In this document: positions 5,733-14,080 of the stretch, one piece after another
Position numbering within the stretch: the first letter of the stretch is position 1
How the letters are laid out: every line of letters starts with the position of its first letter
DNA from: a virus
DNA: 36,832 nt
Virus record (IMG/VR): IMGVR_UViG_3300037070_003409
Coordinates: 1 to 36,832 of that record
Reading direction: 5' to 3' (one strand)
Notes under the pieces: model-generated
Database searches by the model: none
What the model was told of the DNA's origin: nothing
Seen by the model: only the letters and a program-made list of their open reading frames with translations
Program-made: the position numbers and the translations under genes

Positions 5733-7035
5733 GAAAAGACAGTGGGCGCCGCACGGCGTAAAGCAAGACAAGATAGTTTTCTCAGAAGCGCGTCTACTAG
5801 TTGCCGCCACGGGTTTGCAGTTTGGCAAGACCGAAGCGGGTGCCATGTGGATGAAGCTTCAGATGCACACGCACACAGACCCCTCAGATACCTTCATCAT
5901 CTGCTCCCCATCGTTTCCCATCCTTAGACAGTCCACGCTTCCCCCGTTCCTCGAGATAATGCAGGGTCTTGGCGAGTACAATAAGCAAGAGAATTGCTTT
6001 AGGATGCACGGAGGCGGCATCTGCTACTTTCGTACAGGCGTTGACCCGCACAGTGTTGTCGGTATTACGAATGTGCGCTCAATTTTGTGTGATGAGGCGG
6101 GACTCTACTCAGTCTATTTCTGGAACCAAATCGTCATGCGCGCGTCGTTTCGTCAGGCGCCGATTCGAATCGTGACGACACCGTACGCGAGAAATTGGTT
6201 GTGGAAGGACTACGTCAGACCGCACCTCAAAGAGCCTGGCTGCATACCTAATTTCGAACTAGTTCAAGCAACCTCACAGGAGAATCCGTACTTTCCTAAA
6301 GAAGAATTCGAGGCGCGTAAGCGCTCGATGGACCCGCGCAGATTCAGCATGTTTTACTGTGCTGAGTTCGAGCAGATGATAGGCCTTGTCTACGATTGCT
6401 TTCACTACGATGAAAATATGTGCAAGCCGCGGACGCTGCCTGAGAGTACTCGCTTTGTCTCGGGAATAGACTGGGGCACGACCAACCCTTTCGCTCTTGT
6501 TGTGAGGGGCATCACTCTTTCTCAAGAGCATTTCGGTGTAGGCGAGTTCTATAAGTCAGGCATGGCTCTGACCGACATGAAGGCGATTATGAAGCAGTAC
6601 ATGGCGATGTATAATATCGAGACTTTTTTCTGTGACCCATCGGCGGCCGGGTATATTGAAGAGTGCAGGAGAGACGGCATTCCTGTTGTAGCCGCGGATA
6701 ACGACATCGATGTGGGGATACAGGCACACTACGAGCTAATCAAGAGCCGCCGTTATCAGATTTTCGACGGCAAGATGCCTTTTATGCTCGACGAGCTCGA
6801 TACCTACCACTACGCAGACCCTAAGGACGTAAAGCCCGACCAGGACGAAAAAGCTCCGAAGCCCGTGAAGCAGAACGACCACGCGATGGATGCTGAGCGC
6901 TACGTGACGGTGATGACGTACAAGGGGTTTGAGAAGACTAAGCCTCGGGTACCACATGAGAAAAACAAATTGACGGGACCTGCGTATGACCTTAGTATTC
7001 TAAAAAATCGGAACAAAAGAACCGAAGTTATGTGA
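5725..7035 (+). CDS. terL: Terminase large subunit
   Basis: This is the ATP-driven packaging motor with a C-terminal nuclease. The ATPase signatures are VAATGLQFGKTEAG at 26-39 (Walker A, Lys35) and SILCDEAGLY at 119-128 (Walker B, Asp123-Glu124). The nuclease domain starts at SGIDWGTTNPFALVV (246-260, Asp249) and includes FFCDPSAAG and a C-terminal NDHAMDAERY segment. At 436 residues it is on the short side of the usual 430-600 range. The start is TTG at 5725, overlapping the preceding ORF; no better start is seen upstream. The zinc-ribbon and portal genes follow directly, as in other head operons. The family is certain, the packaging type is not. Confidence 0.95.
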   Translation: MNEKRQWAPHGVKQDKIVFSEARLLVAATGLQFGKTEAGAMWMKLQMHTHTDPSDTFIICSPSFPILRQSTLPPFLEIMQGLGEYNKQENCFRMHGGGICYFRTGVDPHSVVGITNVRSILCDEAGLYSVYFWNQIVMRASFRQAPIRIVTTPYARNWLWKDYVRPHLKEPGCIPNFELVQATSQENPYFPKEEFEARKRSMDPRRFSMFYCAEFEQMIGLVYDCFHYDENMCKPRTLPESTRFVSGIDWGTTNPFALVVRGITLSQEHFGVGEFYKSGMALTDMKAIMKQYMAMYNIETFFCDPSAAGYIEECRRDGIPVVAADNDIDVGIQAHYELIKSRRYQIFDGKMPFMLDELDTYHYADPKDVKPDQDEKAPKPVKQNDHAMDAERYVTVMTYKGFEKTKPRVPHEKNKLTGPAYDLSILKNRNKRTEVM

Positions 7036-7054
7036 GTGGTGAAGGGATTTCGCC

Positions 7055-7384
7055 ATAATATATCCTTACCGATGTCCGAGCGACGACTGCGGCCTCGAAT
7101 TCGAGGTCATTAAATCCGTTGCGGAGATGCAAAACGAGGAATTCTGTCCTAAGTGTGATAGAATTTCAGTCAGATATATCTCAAAGACCCACTTCTATGG
7201 CGCTAAAGTTGAAGATTCTTACTTCAACAAAGGTCTCGGCATGATAGTGCGCAACAACAAGCACGCTGAAGCCGAGGCTAAAGCCCGCGGTCTCGAGCCA
7301 GTGGGCAACGCTTGCCCTAATAAAACCTACGAAACAACAACCCGCGACCGAGAAAAACGCATAGCAAAACGCTGGGAAGACTAG
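7055..7384 (+). CDS. FmdB-like zinc-ribbon protein with probable ATA start
   Basis: Reading in the frame that contains ATG 7127, the codons before it encode a typical ribbon start: IYPYRCPSDDCGLEFEV, then NEEFCPKCDR, so Cys-Cys pairs on both sides. That start is missed if ATG 7127 is used. In this frame a stop precedes and no ATG, GTG or TTG lies between, but ATA at 7055 follows a good ribosome site (AGGGA at 7043-7047, seven bases). The protein would be 109 residues. Its C-terminal half is basic. FmdB-like ribbons occur in phage head operons next to terminase and portal, with unknown function. A sequencing error or frameshift is the alternative to a non-standard start. Confidence 0.65.
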   Translation: MIYPYRCPSDDCGLEFEVIKSVAEMQNEEFCPKCDRISVRYISKTHFYGAKVEDSYFNKGLGMIVRNNKHAEAEAKARGLEPVGNACPNKTYETTTRDREKRIAKRWED

Positions 7385-7385
7385 C

Positions 7386-9203
7386 TTGGCAGAAGATACC
7401 CCATATTCCGACTCAGTCGGATTCAATAAGGGCGGTTCTGGCCGCAGCGAAGCGCCCGTCAAGGCGAACGCTGCCTATAACTCGACGCCTGAAGAGCAAG
7501 AGGCGGTGAAGTTAGTCGAGGACCTTTACCGCAAGGCTGCGAATTACCGCTCACGCTACGATGGGCGTTGGATGGACTTTTACAAGTTCTTCCGCGGCAA
7601 GCAGTGGCCGCAAAATCGTCCGAACTATAGAAACTCCGAAGTCATCAACATGGTGTTCCAGCTGATACAGCAGCAGGTCGCTGTGATGACGGATGCGAGG
7701 CCTCAGTTTGGCTTCATCGCAACCGAGCCAGAGGACAGAGAGTTTGCGCAGATTCTTAACGATTTGTCAGACTACGATTGGGATAAAAATAATTGGCTCG
7801 CAGTTTTGATCGAGCTAATTTACGACCTGAAAATATACGGAACATGTTGGTCGTATATGGGCTGGGATCAAGAGGCAAACTACGGCCTAGGCTCACCGTG
7901 CTGGGAATCTCGCGACCCATTCCTGATGTATCCGGATCCCGATGCGCGTCAGGTGGGGGATAAGCATTGTAGTTACGTCGTCGAAGCAGAATATGTGACG
8001 ACGGCGAAATTAAAAGGTAAATATCCCGAGCAAAAAGAATTTCTGTCGCCAGATATGAGCGACGTTTTCTCGATTGAACGCACAAATATCGCGCAAGGCG
8101 CAATTCCCTACATTTTAAACGACAAGTTTTTCTATGACGGCATCAATAAAGGCCTAAATCAAACTGTCGAGAAAACTCTAGTCAAGACGCTCTACTACCG
8201 CGACCCGCAAATCTGCGAAGACGACAATCCTGACAATCCCGAAGAGAAAATCACTAAATTAAAGTACCCGCACGGAAGAAAAATCGTGACGGCGTGTAAT
8301 TTAGTTCTTGAGGACGTGCCGCTCGACGAGAATTTCACGTATCCATTCCAAAAAGGCGTGAATTACGTCTTGCCGCGTGAGTTTTATGGCGTGTCTGAGA
8401 TTGAGCAGGTGGAAAGCCCGCAAAAGATCTTCAATAAACTCGTCTCGTTTGCCCTAGACGTCATGGTGTTCATGGGCAATCCGATTTGGATTGTGGATAA
8501 CGACTCCGAGGTAGACACGGACGGGATTTTCAACCAGCCCGGCCTCATCATAGAAAAAGCTAAGGGTTCTGAGGTGCGTCGCGAAGAGGGCGTGCAGCTT
8601 CAGCCTTATGTTTTGCAATTAATCGACCGAATGGAAGGTTGGTTTAATAATCTTGGCGGCTCTACTGATGTTACGCGTGGCGAGGCTCCTGGTGGGGTCA
8701 CTGCGTCGTCTGCGATTGAGCAACTTCTTGATACTGGCTTTACAAGGATTCGCCTCAATCTTCGCCTTGTAGACATGTACCTCCAGGATGTTGGCAGAGC
8801 TTGGGTTTATAACACCCTGAAGAACCGCACCGCACCGCAAGTGTACCGCATCACGAACGCGCAGGGACTTGAGCAGTATTTTAAATTGAGTGTGTCAAAC
8901 GCCGAAGGCAAGCGCACTGCCACGGTGACGCCAGTAGATGCCCAAAATGGTGTCTCGACCCAGGGTGAAACACGCGTATTCGAGATAAAGGGGAATTTTG
9001 ACGTGAAGGTTCAAACCTTGTCAGGGTTGCCGTTTAGTAAAGAGCAGGCTGAGACCAAGGCTTTTGCTCTCTTTGACCGCGGCCTAATCGACGCCGAAGA
9101 GGTCCTCAAAACTATCGACTATCCAAACCGCGAAGCGGTGTTGGAGCGTTTGCAGCAACAAGCCGCGCAAGCTGCGCAGGCACAACCGCAGGGAGCACAG
9201 TAA
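7386..9203 (+). CDS. Portal protein
   Basis: The 605-residue protein sits between terminase and scaffold, the standard place of the portal, the twelve-subunit ring through which DNA enters the capsid. It has a soluble N-terminal half (residues 65-200, WMDFYKFFRGKQWP, then NMVFQLIQQQVAVMTDARPQ). The central part (residues 300-460) contains the conserved VNYVLPREFYGVSEIEQVE, and a helical stem region follows (DRMEGWFNNLGGSTDVTRGE). The C-terminus is Gln/Ala rich. The overall length and pattern resemble the P22/SPP1-type portal group. It starts with TTG two bases after the previous gene and shares its stop region with the next gene (TAATG). Confidence 0.85.
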   Translation: MAEDTPYSDSVGFNKGGSGRSEAPVKANAAYNSTPEEQEAVKLVEDLYRKAANYRSRYDGRWMDFYKFFRGKQWPQNRPNYRNSEVINMVFQLIQQQVAVMTDARPQFGFIATEPEDREFAQILNDLSDYDWDKNNWLAVLIELIYDLKIYGTCWSYMGWDQEANYGLGSPCWESRDPFLMYPDPDARQVGDKHCSYVVEAEYVTTAKLKGKYPEQKEFLSPDMSDVFSIERTNIAQGAIPYILNDKFFYDGINKGLNQTVEKTLVKTLYYRDPQICEDDNPDNPEEKITKLKYPHGRKIVTACNLVLEDVPLDENFTYPFQKGVNYVLPREFYGVSEIEQVESPQKIFNKLVSFALDVMVFMGNPIWIVDNDSEVDTDGIFNQPGLIIEKAKGSEVRREEGVQLQPYVLQLIDRMEGWFNNLGGSTDVTRGEAPGGVTASSAIEQLLDTGFTRIRLNLRLVDMYLQDVGRAWVYNTLKNRTAPQVYRITNAQGLEQYFKLSVSNAEGKRTATVTPVDAQNGVSTQGETRVFEIKGNFDVKVQTLSGLPFSKEQAETKAFALFDRGLIDAEEVLKTIDYPNREAVLERLQQQAAQAAQAQPQGAQ

Positions 9204-9511
9204 TGGCTGGAGAAATGCCAATGGAGGGCGCACCGCCCGAAGGTGGAGAAGGCGGCGGGGACGCAGGAGCGCTCGGTAAGCTTGTCGACAACGTCGGTCA
9301 AGGTCTGCAGATGATTGCGGATCTAGTGACGAAAACTCCCGACGCACCGCCCGAAGCCGCACAAGCTGCCTCGGCCTTGCTTCAAGGATTTCAAGATTTA
9401 CTTGGCATGATGTCCGGTGGTGGCGCTCAAGGTGGAGCGGCTCCAATGCAGCAGCAGATGCAGGCAAACGCCAATAGCGGCGCCGGTCCGATGCCTCCAG
9501 GGATGGGGTAA
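9203..9511 (+). CDS. Gly/Ala/Met-rich portal-adjacent protein, 102 aa
   Basis: The ATG overlaps the portal stop (TAATG). The protein has Gly/Glu-rich low-complexity ends and a central helical segment (ALGKLVDNVGQGLQMIADLV and ASALLQGFQDLLGMMSG). Small proteins of this kind often lie between portal and scaffold genes and may be scaffold-like or disordered virion components. No enzyme motifs are visible. The minus-strand ORF over the same place is a shadow. Confidence 0.6.
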   Translation: MAGEMPMEGAPPEGGEGGGDAGALGKLVDNVGQGLQMIADLVTKTPDAPPEAAQAASALLQGFQDLLGMMSGGGAQGGAAPMQQQMQANANSGAGPMPPGMG

Positions 9512-9518
9512 TTAGCAA

Positions 9519-10397
9519 ATGGATTTGAGCACAGGTGAAATGATTGCGTCCGTATCACCAGGCGAGCAGAGCCCACAAGGCGAAGCACCTGGCGCGGAGT
9601 CGCAACAACAGGCACCCGCAGACGAATGGGAATATGAGGTTAAGGGCAAGAAAATCAAAGAGCCTCGCGACATGGTCCTTAAAAGGGCCTCGGCTGGCTA
9701 CCACTATGCTCAGCAGATGGAGCAGTACAACAAGGAAAAAGCTGCCTGGGAACAGCAGCGAGACCTTGACCGGCAGAAGTGGGAGGAAGAGCGAAAGGCC
9801 TACGAACCATTTAAAGAAATGGAGACGTTTGGCAGGCAGAATCCTCAGTGGGTAGAATATTGGAAGCGCGCGTACGAGGCCAGGAACAACCCTGTGCCGC
9901 AAGGCGAGGGTGTCCAGACTGAAGGTATCCAAGATATTGCTGCGCACCCGTACGTTAAATCACTAGAAGAACGCGTCAACAAATTCGCAAAGTTCATGGA
10001 AGACCAACAACATCGCGAAGTGCAGGCTAAGACGGAGCAAGAAGATAACACTTATCGTCAAGCAGTCGATGCCGTGCGTAAAGAGTATCCAGAAATAGAT
10101 TTTGATCAAGCCGACGAAGAGGGGAGGTCGCTGGAATATCGGGTATTGCAGCATGCCAGGTTTAACGGCATCCACAATTTCCGATCCGCTTTCAGAGACC
10201 TTCATTTCGATCAGCTTGCAGCAAAAAAGATTGAGAAGGCCAAGGAGGAGGTCGCTCAATCTAGGGTAGCAGATAAACGGCAAGGAATTATTGCACGAGG
10301 AAGTGCTTCAAATCCCGCTGCGCGTATCGACTACCGGAAAACCTCCTGGGAGGATCTCGGGAACCTAGCCAAGAAAGAGGCGATGGGCTCGAGATAG
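9519..10397 (+). CDS. Probable capsid scaffolding protein
   Basis: The 292-residue protein is highly charged and mostly helical. After a disordered Ser/Glu/Gln-rich N-terminus (residues 1-35) comes a long coiled-coil-like region (residues 60-105, HYAQQMEQYNKEKAAWEQQR) rich in Glu, Lys, Gln. More helical segments follow, with a short basic C-terminus. It lies directly before the major capsid gene, the usual place of the scaffold that shapes the procapsid and is later released. I see no protease domain. Assignment rests on position and composition, with good agreement. Confidence 0.75.
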   Translation: MDLSTGEMIASVSPGEQSPQGEAPGAESQQQAPADEWEYEVKGKKIKEPRDMVLKRASAGYHYAQQMEQYNKEKAAWEQQRDLDRQKWEEERKAYEPFKEMETFGRQNPQWVEYWKRAYEARNNPVPQGEGVQTEGIQDIAAHPYVKSLEERVNKFAKFMEDQQHREVQAKTEQEDNTYRQAVDAVRKEYPEIDFDQADEEGRSLEYRVLQHARFNGIHNFRSAFRDLHFDQLAAKKIEKAKEEVAQSRVADKRQGIIARGSASNPAARIDYRKTSWEDLGNLAKKEAMGSR

Positions 10398-10431
10398 CAA
10401 AATTAAATAACGCCACGGCACGGAGGCTAAG

Positions 10432-11361
10432 ATGGCAAATCCAAATACAGACTATGGACAGGTCTCTGCGGTAACGCAGAAGTATTTTGTCCCCAAACTC
10501 GTAGACAACATTTTCGACTCTGACATCATCCTAAAAAAGGCGAAAGCCAACGGATGGTACGAGTCCCACGCTGGCGGTACGGAAATCGTATGCCCGCTCA
10601 ACTACGCTCTAGCAACCGCTTCCGGGTCTTACTCGGGTTCTGCAACGCTAGACACCACTGATAACGACGCCATCTCGGCTGCGGTATTCCAGTGGAAACA
10701 ATACTACGCGTCGATTTCCATCACGGGCAGAGACGAGATGATCAACTCTGGTACAGAGAAGATTATCGATTTCGTGAAGTCCAAGATGAAAATCGCCGAG
10801 AAGTCTTTGAAAGACACGCTCGGCACCGACGTGTACTCGGGTTCGAGCTCAACATCTCTTGTCGGTCTCAACACGGCTATCGCGACGGGTAGCACCTACG
10901 GCGGCATTAGCCAAACGAGTAACTCGTGGTGGAGGGGTAACGTTGATTCTTCGACGACGACGCTCACCATTCCGGCGATTCGTACGCTCTATACCACAGC
11001 GACCATTGATGATGAAGCCCCAACGCTTGGTCTGGCGACCCGTTCGGTATTCAACTCTTATCACGGTCTTCTACAGCCGCAGGAACGTTTCACGGATACC
11101 AAGACTGCCGATGCAGGGTTCTCGAATTTGCTTTTTGCTGGATGCCCGATCGTAATCACTACGAAAGCAAGCACCGGTGACTTGTATTTCTTGAACGAGA
11201 AGTATCTGCACCTCTGGTACCACCCAGAAAGAGATTTCATGTTCACGGGCTTCGACAAGCCAGTGAATCAGGACGTAAAGGTGGCTCAAATTCTTTGGTT
11301 CGGTGCGCTTGGTTCCGATAACAATCGGAAACACGCGGTATTCACCGGCCTCACAGCCTAA
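10432..11361 (+). CDS. Major capsid protein
   Basis: The 309-residue protein follows the scaffold and precedes a decoration-type protein, as expected for the coat. It begins with YGQVSAVTQKYFVPKLVDNI and has the helical/beta pattern of HK97-fold coats: a central ISITGRDEMINSGTEKII helix, a glycine/serine loop region, and the RSVFNSYHGLLQPQERF and SKFE-type later segments. It then has LWYHPERDFMFTGFDKPV and ends in ALGSDNNRKHAVFTGL. The HK97 fold itself is inferred from position and overall pattern. GGAGG is present upstream. The gene is long and uninterrupted, with the Asn/Ser/Thr content usual for coats. Confidence 0.85.
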   Translation: MANPNTDYGQVSAVTQKYFVPKLVDNIFDSDIILKKAKANGWYESHAGGTEIVCPLNYALATASGSYSGSATLDTTDNDAISAAVFQWKQYYASISITGRDEMINSGTEKIIDFVKSKMKIAEKSLKDTLGTDVYSGSSSTSLVGLNTAIATGSTYGGISQTSNSWWRGNVDSSTTTLTIPAIRTLYTTATIDDEAPTLGLATRSVFNSYHGLLQPQERFTDTKTADAGFSNLLFAGCPIVITTKASTGDLYFLNEKYLHLWYHPERDFMFTGFDKPVNQDVKVAQILWFGALGSDNNRKHAVFTGLTA

Positions 11362-11375
11362 GGAGGGCCGTAACT

Positions 11376-11864
11376 ATGACTGCATATTCTATTGGAGTTC
11401 TTTTCGACTCTGTCTCAGGCGTCACGGCGACGATGGGTACTAACGATGCCGAAGTCGGAACTGTTTGCCGCGTTGGCGACGAAGAGTACATCAAGGTGTA
11501 CAACACCGGCGCAGACCGTCAAATCAGTAAAGGCCTCGGAGCCACGTGCTCACTCGTTACCGGTTACTCGGTCACTGTGAGTTCAGTTTCGAATGACGTT
11601 TTTGTCGGAGTGGTTAAACACTCGACTTTGACGACTGGCACTTACGGCTGGCTCGTGCGCAAGGGCTTCGTAAGCGTCAACTTAGGCGCTGACGGTAGCT
11701 GCGCTGCAGGCGCTCCGTTGATGGCAGGCGTTGACGGCGTGTTCCAAGGAAGCGTGTCAACCACGTTTACCTCGGCTCACCTTTTCACCGGTAACACCTA
11801 CGCAAAAGCGATGGAAGCTATTGCTTCCGGAGCGAGTGGTTCGGCGTACATCTCGATTTACTAA
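11376..11864 (+). CDS. Decoration/cement-type head protein (DUF2190-like)
   Basis: The 162-residue protein starts after AAGGAGGGCCG and has a beta-rich, Gly/Thr/Ser/Val-rich pattern. Segments VFVGVVKHSTLTTGTYGWLV near 82 and GADGSCAAGAPLMAGVDGVF near 110 resemble the capsid cement proteins (DUF2190) found next to coats. These sit on the outside of the capsid and stabilise it. It directly precedes the Maf-like gene at 11882, which makes it a candidate substrate. That link is inference. The product is probably surface-exposed on the head. Confidence 0.65.
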   Translation: MTAYSIGVLFDSVSGVTATMGTNDAEVGTVCRVGDEEYIKVYNTGADRQISKGLGATCSLVTGYSVTVSSVSNDVFVGVVKHSTLTTGTYGWLVRKGFVSVNLGADGSCAAGAPLMAGVDGVFQGSVSTTFTSAHLFTGNTYAKAMEAIASGASGSAYISIY

Positions 11865-11881
11865 GTTAGGAGCTTTTGTTC

Positions 11882-12919
11882 ATGGTTAGGAAAGCTGAAG
11901 TTGTTCTCGAATATCAGCCGCTGTTAGATGCGCCCCCGGCTAGTCCAAAGGCTCTTCTGCAGCAGGCGTGCTCGAATGATGACACGACGATAGGTTCTTG
12001 GCTAGATCAGTGGATCGATCAATATCGCGCCAATGCAGCCAAGTACGGACCGTTTAAGGACAGGAGCGTTGGACAGTTGTACGGCAAGTATAAAAACATG
12101 CCTTGCATCATTGCCGGCTCCGGCCCGTCACTTAAGAACAACGCCCATTTGCTCAAAGACCGGGGGCCTAATATGCCCCTGGTTTCTTGTCTACATAACT
12201 TCCATTTCATGGAGGATTTGGAAGCCAATGTAGACCTCTACGTCACTCTCGACGCTGGTGAAATCACTATCGACGAGGTGTGTGAGGGCGGAAAACATCC
12301 GCCGGAGCATTACTGGGAGCTAACCAAGAACAGAACTCTAGCCGCGTATTGCGGGACTCATCCGAAGTTACTTGAAAAATGGCAAGGTGAAATTCTTTTC
12401 TACAACTGCACTATCCCTTCGGAAAAATATATCGAAGCGGTAGAGGAGACAGATAAGTTTTTCACTCTTGTTAGTAACGGCGGCAACGTATTTGGAAGCT
12501 GTCTCTACCTCGCTAAATGTTTTCTCGGATGCAATCCGATAGCGTTTATCGGGGCAGATTTTTCTTTCTCTTACGGTGCTGGCGAAGCAGGTCACCAGTT
12601 TCATCCGTGGGATAGTAAGTACGACCGAAAGCTTGGGGCATACACCAAAGCGGTCGACGTCTACGGAATCCCCGTTAAAACTTGGCCTTCGTATTCAAAT
12701 TTCAAAGCATGGTTTGAATACGTGTCGATGCAGGTTCCGGGCTGTTACATCAACTGCACCGAGGGCGGAACATTGGGAGCGTATCCTGGTGGGAACCTGA
12801 GGTCTTTTGAGTACATGGACCTGGCCCAGTTTCTCGACAGCTACAATGTCATGAGACATGTGAAAAAACAGATCGACACACCAGACTTGTCGCGGGCAGA
12901 GCGGCTTGTCGTATTTTAA
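11882..12919 (+). CDS. Maf-like glycosyltransferase candidate (DUF115/MptE-like fold)
   Basis: DUF115/6-hydroxymethylpterin-pyrophosphokinase-MptE-like proteins include the flagellar Maf family, which attaches nonulosonic acids to flagellin. Clear signs here are IIAGSGPSL at 76-84, VDLYVTLDAG near 118-126, SNGGNVFGS at 198-206, IGADFSFS at 223-230 and INCTEGG at 290-296, then a Gly-rich AYPGGNLRSFE turn. The start at 11882 has AGGAG nine bases upstream; the TTG at 11876 is too close. It is 345 residues, about the size of the single DUF115 domain region, without the long tail of many Maf proteins. It is co-oriented with and just after the capsid and decoration genes. With the NeuB-like and sugar genes it suggests transfer of a nonulosonic acid onto a protein. 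Pterin-type activity is an alternative but less fitting. Confidence 0.75.
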   Translation: MVRKAEVVLEYQPLLDAPPASPKALLQQACSNDDTTIGSWLDQWIDQYRANAAKYGPFKDRSVGQLYGKYKNMPCIIAGSGPSLKNNAHLLKDRGPNMPLVSCLHNFHFMEDLEANVDLYVTLDAGEITIDEVCEGGKHPPEHYWELTKNRTLAAYCGTHPKLLEKWQGEILFYNCTIPSEKYIEAVEETDKFFTLVSNGGNVFGSCLYLAKCFLGCNPIAFIGADFSFSYGAGEAGHQFHPWDSKYDRKLGAYTKAVDVYGIPVKTWPSYSNFKAWFEYVSMQVPGCYINCTEGGTLGAYPGGNLRSFEYMDLAQFLDSYNVMRHVKKQIDTPDLSRAERLVVF

Positions 12920-12934
12920 AAGGAGGCCACTGGG

Positions 12935-13201
12935 ATGGCATACACGGTAGCAATCGACAAGACTACATTCGGTAATAAAAAAGTTCACATCATGAACATC
13001 ATCGCAGATGGTGCAGAGGCTAACTTGACGACAGGCCTCGCGATCATCGACGGTGTTTCGATGTGCAAGAAGAGTATGAACTCTTCCAACATGCACGTTG
13101 AGGTTAACAAAAACAGTACTGCCGCAGTGGCAAACGGCACCATCGGCATCTCGGGATGTACGGCTGGTGACGATTTCTGTTTGGTTGTTTACGGTCATTA
13201 A
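12935..13201 (+). CDS. Small virion-associated protein, 88 aa
   Basis: AAAGGAGG precedes the start and the gene follows the Maf-like gene closely. The protein starts MAYTVAIDKTTFGNKKVH and is beta-rich, with Asn/Ser/Thr/Ala-rich stretches (KSMNSSNMHVEVNKNSTA), cysteines near the end and no enzyme motif. Position between the Maf-like gene and head-completion genes suggests a structural role, possibly a small head or head-tail protein. No family recognised. Confidence 0.6.
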   Translation: MAYTVAIDKTTFGNKKVHIMNIIADGAEANLTTGLAIIDGVSMCKKSMNSSNMHVEVNKNSTAAVANGTIGISGCTAGDDFCLVVYGH

Positions 13202-13221
13202 TTTTATGAAAGGTTAGGAAC

Positions 13222-13629
13222 ATGTTAGTCAAAGTTTGGAATGACGGTGATTTCACGTGGAAAGAGAAGTTTAAAAATCAAGAGATTGTCATTGAGCCGC
13301 ACGGCTACATCATGATGGACCGTGATGAGGCTGTGGATTTCGAGGGTAAGTTTTTTATCCCGAAACTTGATGCCAATCGTCAGATTTTGCCGGAGTCGCA
13401 AAAGCGCATCCGTGTCGAAGGCGCCTACGGACCGCACCTTTACGAGAAAGGTGTATCGAAACAGTTCGTATGCCAAGCCGACGGCAGGGAGTTTCCTACT
13501 AAGCAGGCACTTGACGACTACGTCAAGGCTAACTGGAAGCACGCGCAGACTGAGACGACGACGGAGCCTGAAAACGATGCGCCGAGAAAGCGCGGGAGGC
13601 CCCCAAAACATGTTTCCGAAGGTATATAG
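13222..13629 (+). CDS. Head-tail region protein with RGRPPK tail, 135 aa
   Basis: The 135-residue protein opens LVKVWNDGDFTWKEKFKNQE, resembling small phage structural proteins that begin with a similar Val/Lys/Trp stretch. Its middle contains the FVCQADGREFPTKQALDDYV element, similar to a zinc-finger-like domain with one cysteine. Near the C-terminus is KRGRPPK, an AT-hook-like basic patch that may touch DNA. The gene ends 20 bases into the next gene. A role at the head-tail junction or on DNA is guesswork. Confidence 0.6.
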   Translation: MLVKVWNDGDFTWKEKFKNQEIVIEPHGYIMMDRDEAVDFEGKFFIPKLDANRQILPESQKRIRVEGAYGPHLYEKGVSKQFVCQADGREFPTKQALDDYVKANWKHAQTETTTEPENDAPRKRGRPPKHVSEGI

Positions 13630-14080
13630 CCCAGACGATGAAGTAACGCTTAAAGGCGTTTGGAACATCCAAGTCTATGGCCCCGACGGAGTCTTAAAGA
13701 ACGAGACCGGGGGCAAAAACGTCATCACAACCGTCGGGAAAGAATTCCTTGCGCGGTTTCTGCAGTCGGCGAACACCTCCGGCTCTTGGACGATGAACTT
13801 CCTCGGGATCGGAAGCGACAACACCGCAGCGCTGGTTGGAAATACCGCGTTAGGCACCGAGCTCACGCGCAAAACTGGTTCTGTGACATATACGTCAGGC
13901 GCCATATATAGCGTCGTCGCTACATTCCTTGCGGGGTCTGGTACCGGCAGCGTCATCGAGTACGCTGTGTTCTCGGCGCAGTCAGCAGGCACTATGCTTT
14001 CTCGTTATGTTGATAGCGGTGCGGTGACGAAAGGGGCATCCGACACGCTTCGTGCGGAGGTTCAAATCACCTTCTCATGA
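13610..14080 (+). CDS. Beta-rich structural protein, 156 aa
   Basis: The real start is probably ATG 13610, which follows GGGAGG at 13594-13599. A longer ORF in the same frame reaches back to 13322 but would overlap the preceding gene throughout and reads as basic shadow sequence. The protein begins MFPKVYSPDDEVTLKGVWNI and is rich in Gly, Ser, Thr, Val, with repeated beta strands such as NVITTVGKEFLARFL, a pattern common in small phage tail or fibre-attachment proteins. It shares ATGA with the next start. Function not assigned. Confidence 0.65.
   Translation: MFPKVYSPDDEVTLKGVWNIQVYGPDGVLKNETGGKNVITTVGKEFLARFLQSANTSGSWTMNFLGIGSDNTAALVGNTALGTELTRKTGSVTYTSGAIYSVVATFLAGSGTGSVIEYAVFSAQSAGTMLSRYVDSGAVTKGASDTLRAEVQITFS

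Noticed and set aside
9084-9518. Minus-strand ORF of 144 aa
   Set aside because: It is the complement of the low-complexity end of the portal gene and the Gly/Ala-rich next gene, a typical GC-driven shadow with Arg/Leu/Ser-rich content.
13322-13609. N-terminal extension of the 13610 gene
   Set aside because: The extension overlaps the whole end of the 13222 gene in another frame, is abnormally Arg/Ser rich, and lacks a ribosome site, while 13610 has GGGAGG at good spacing.
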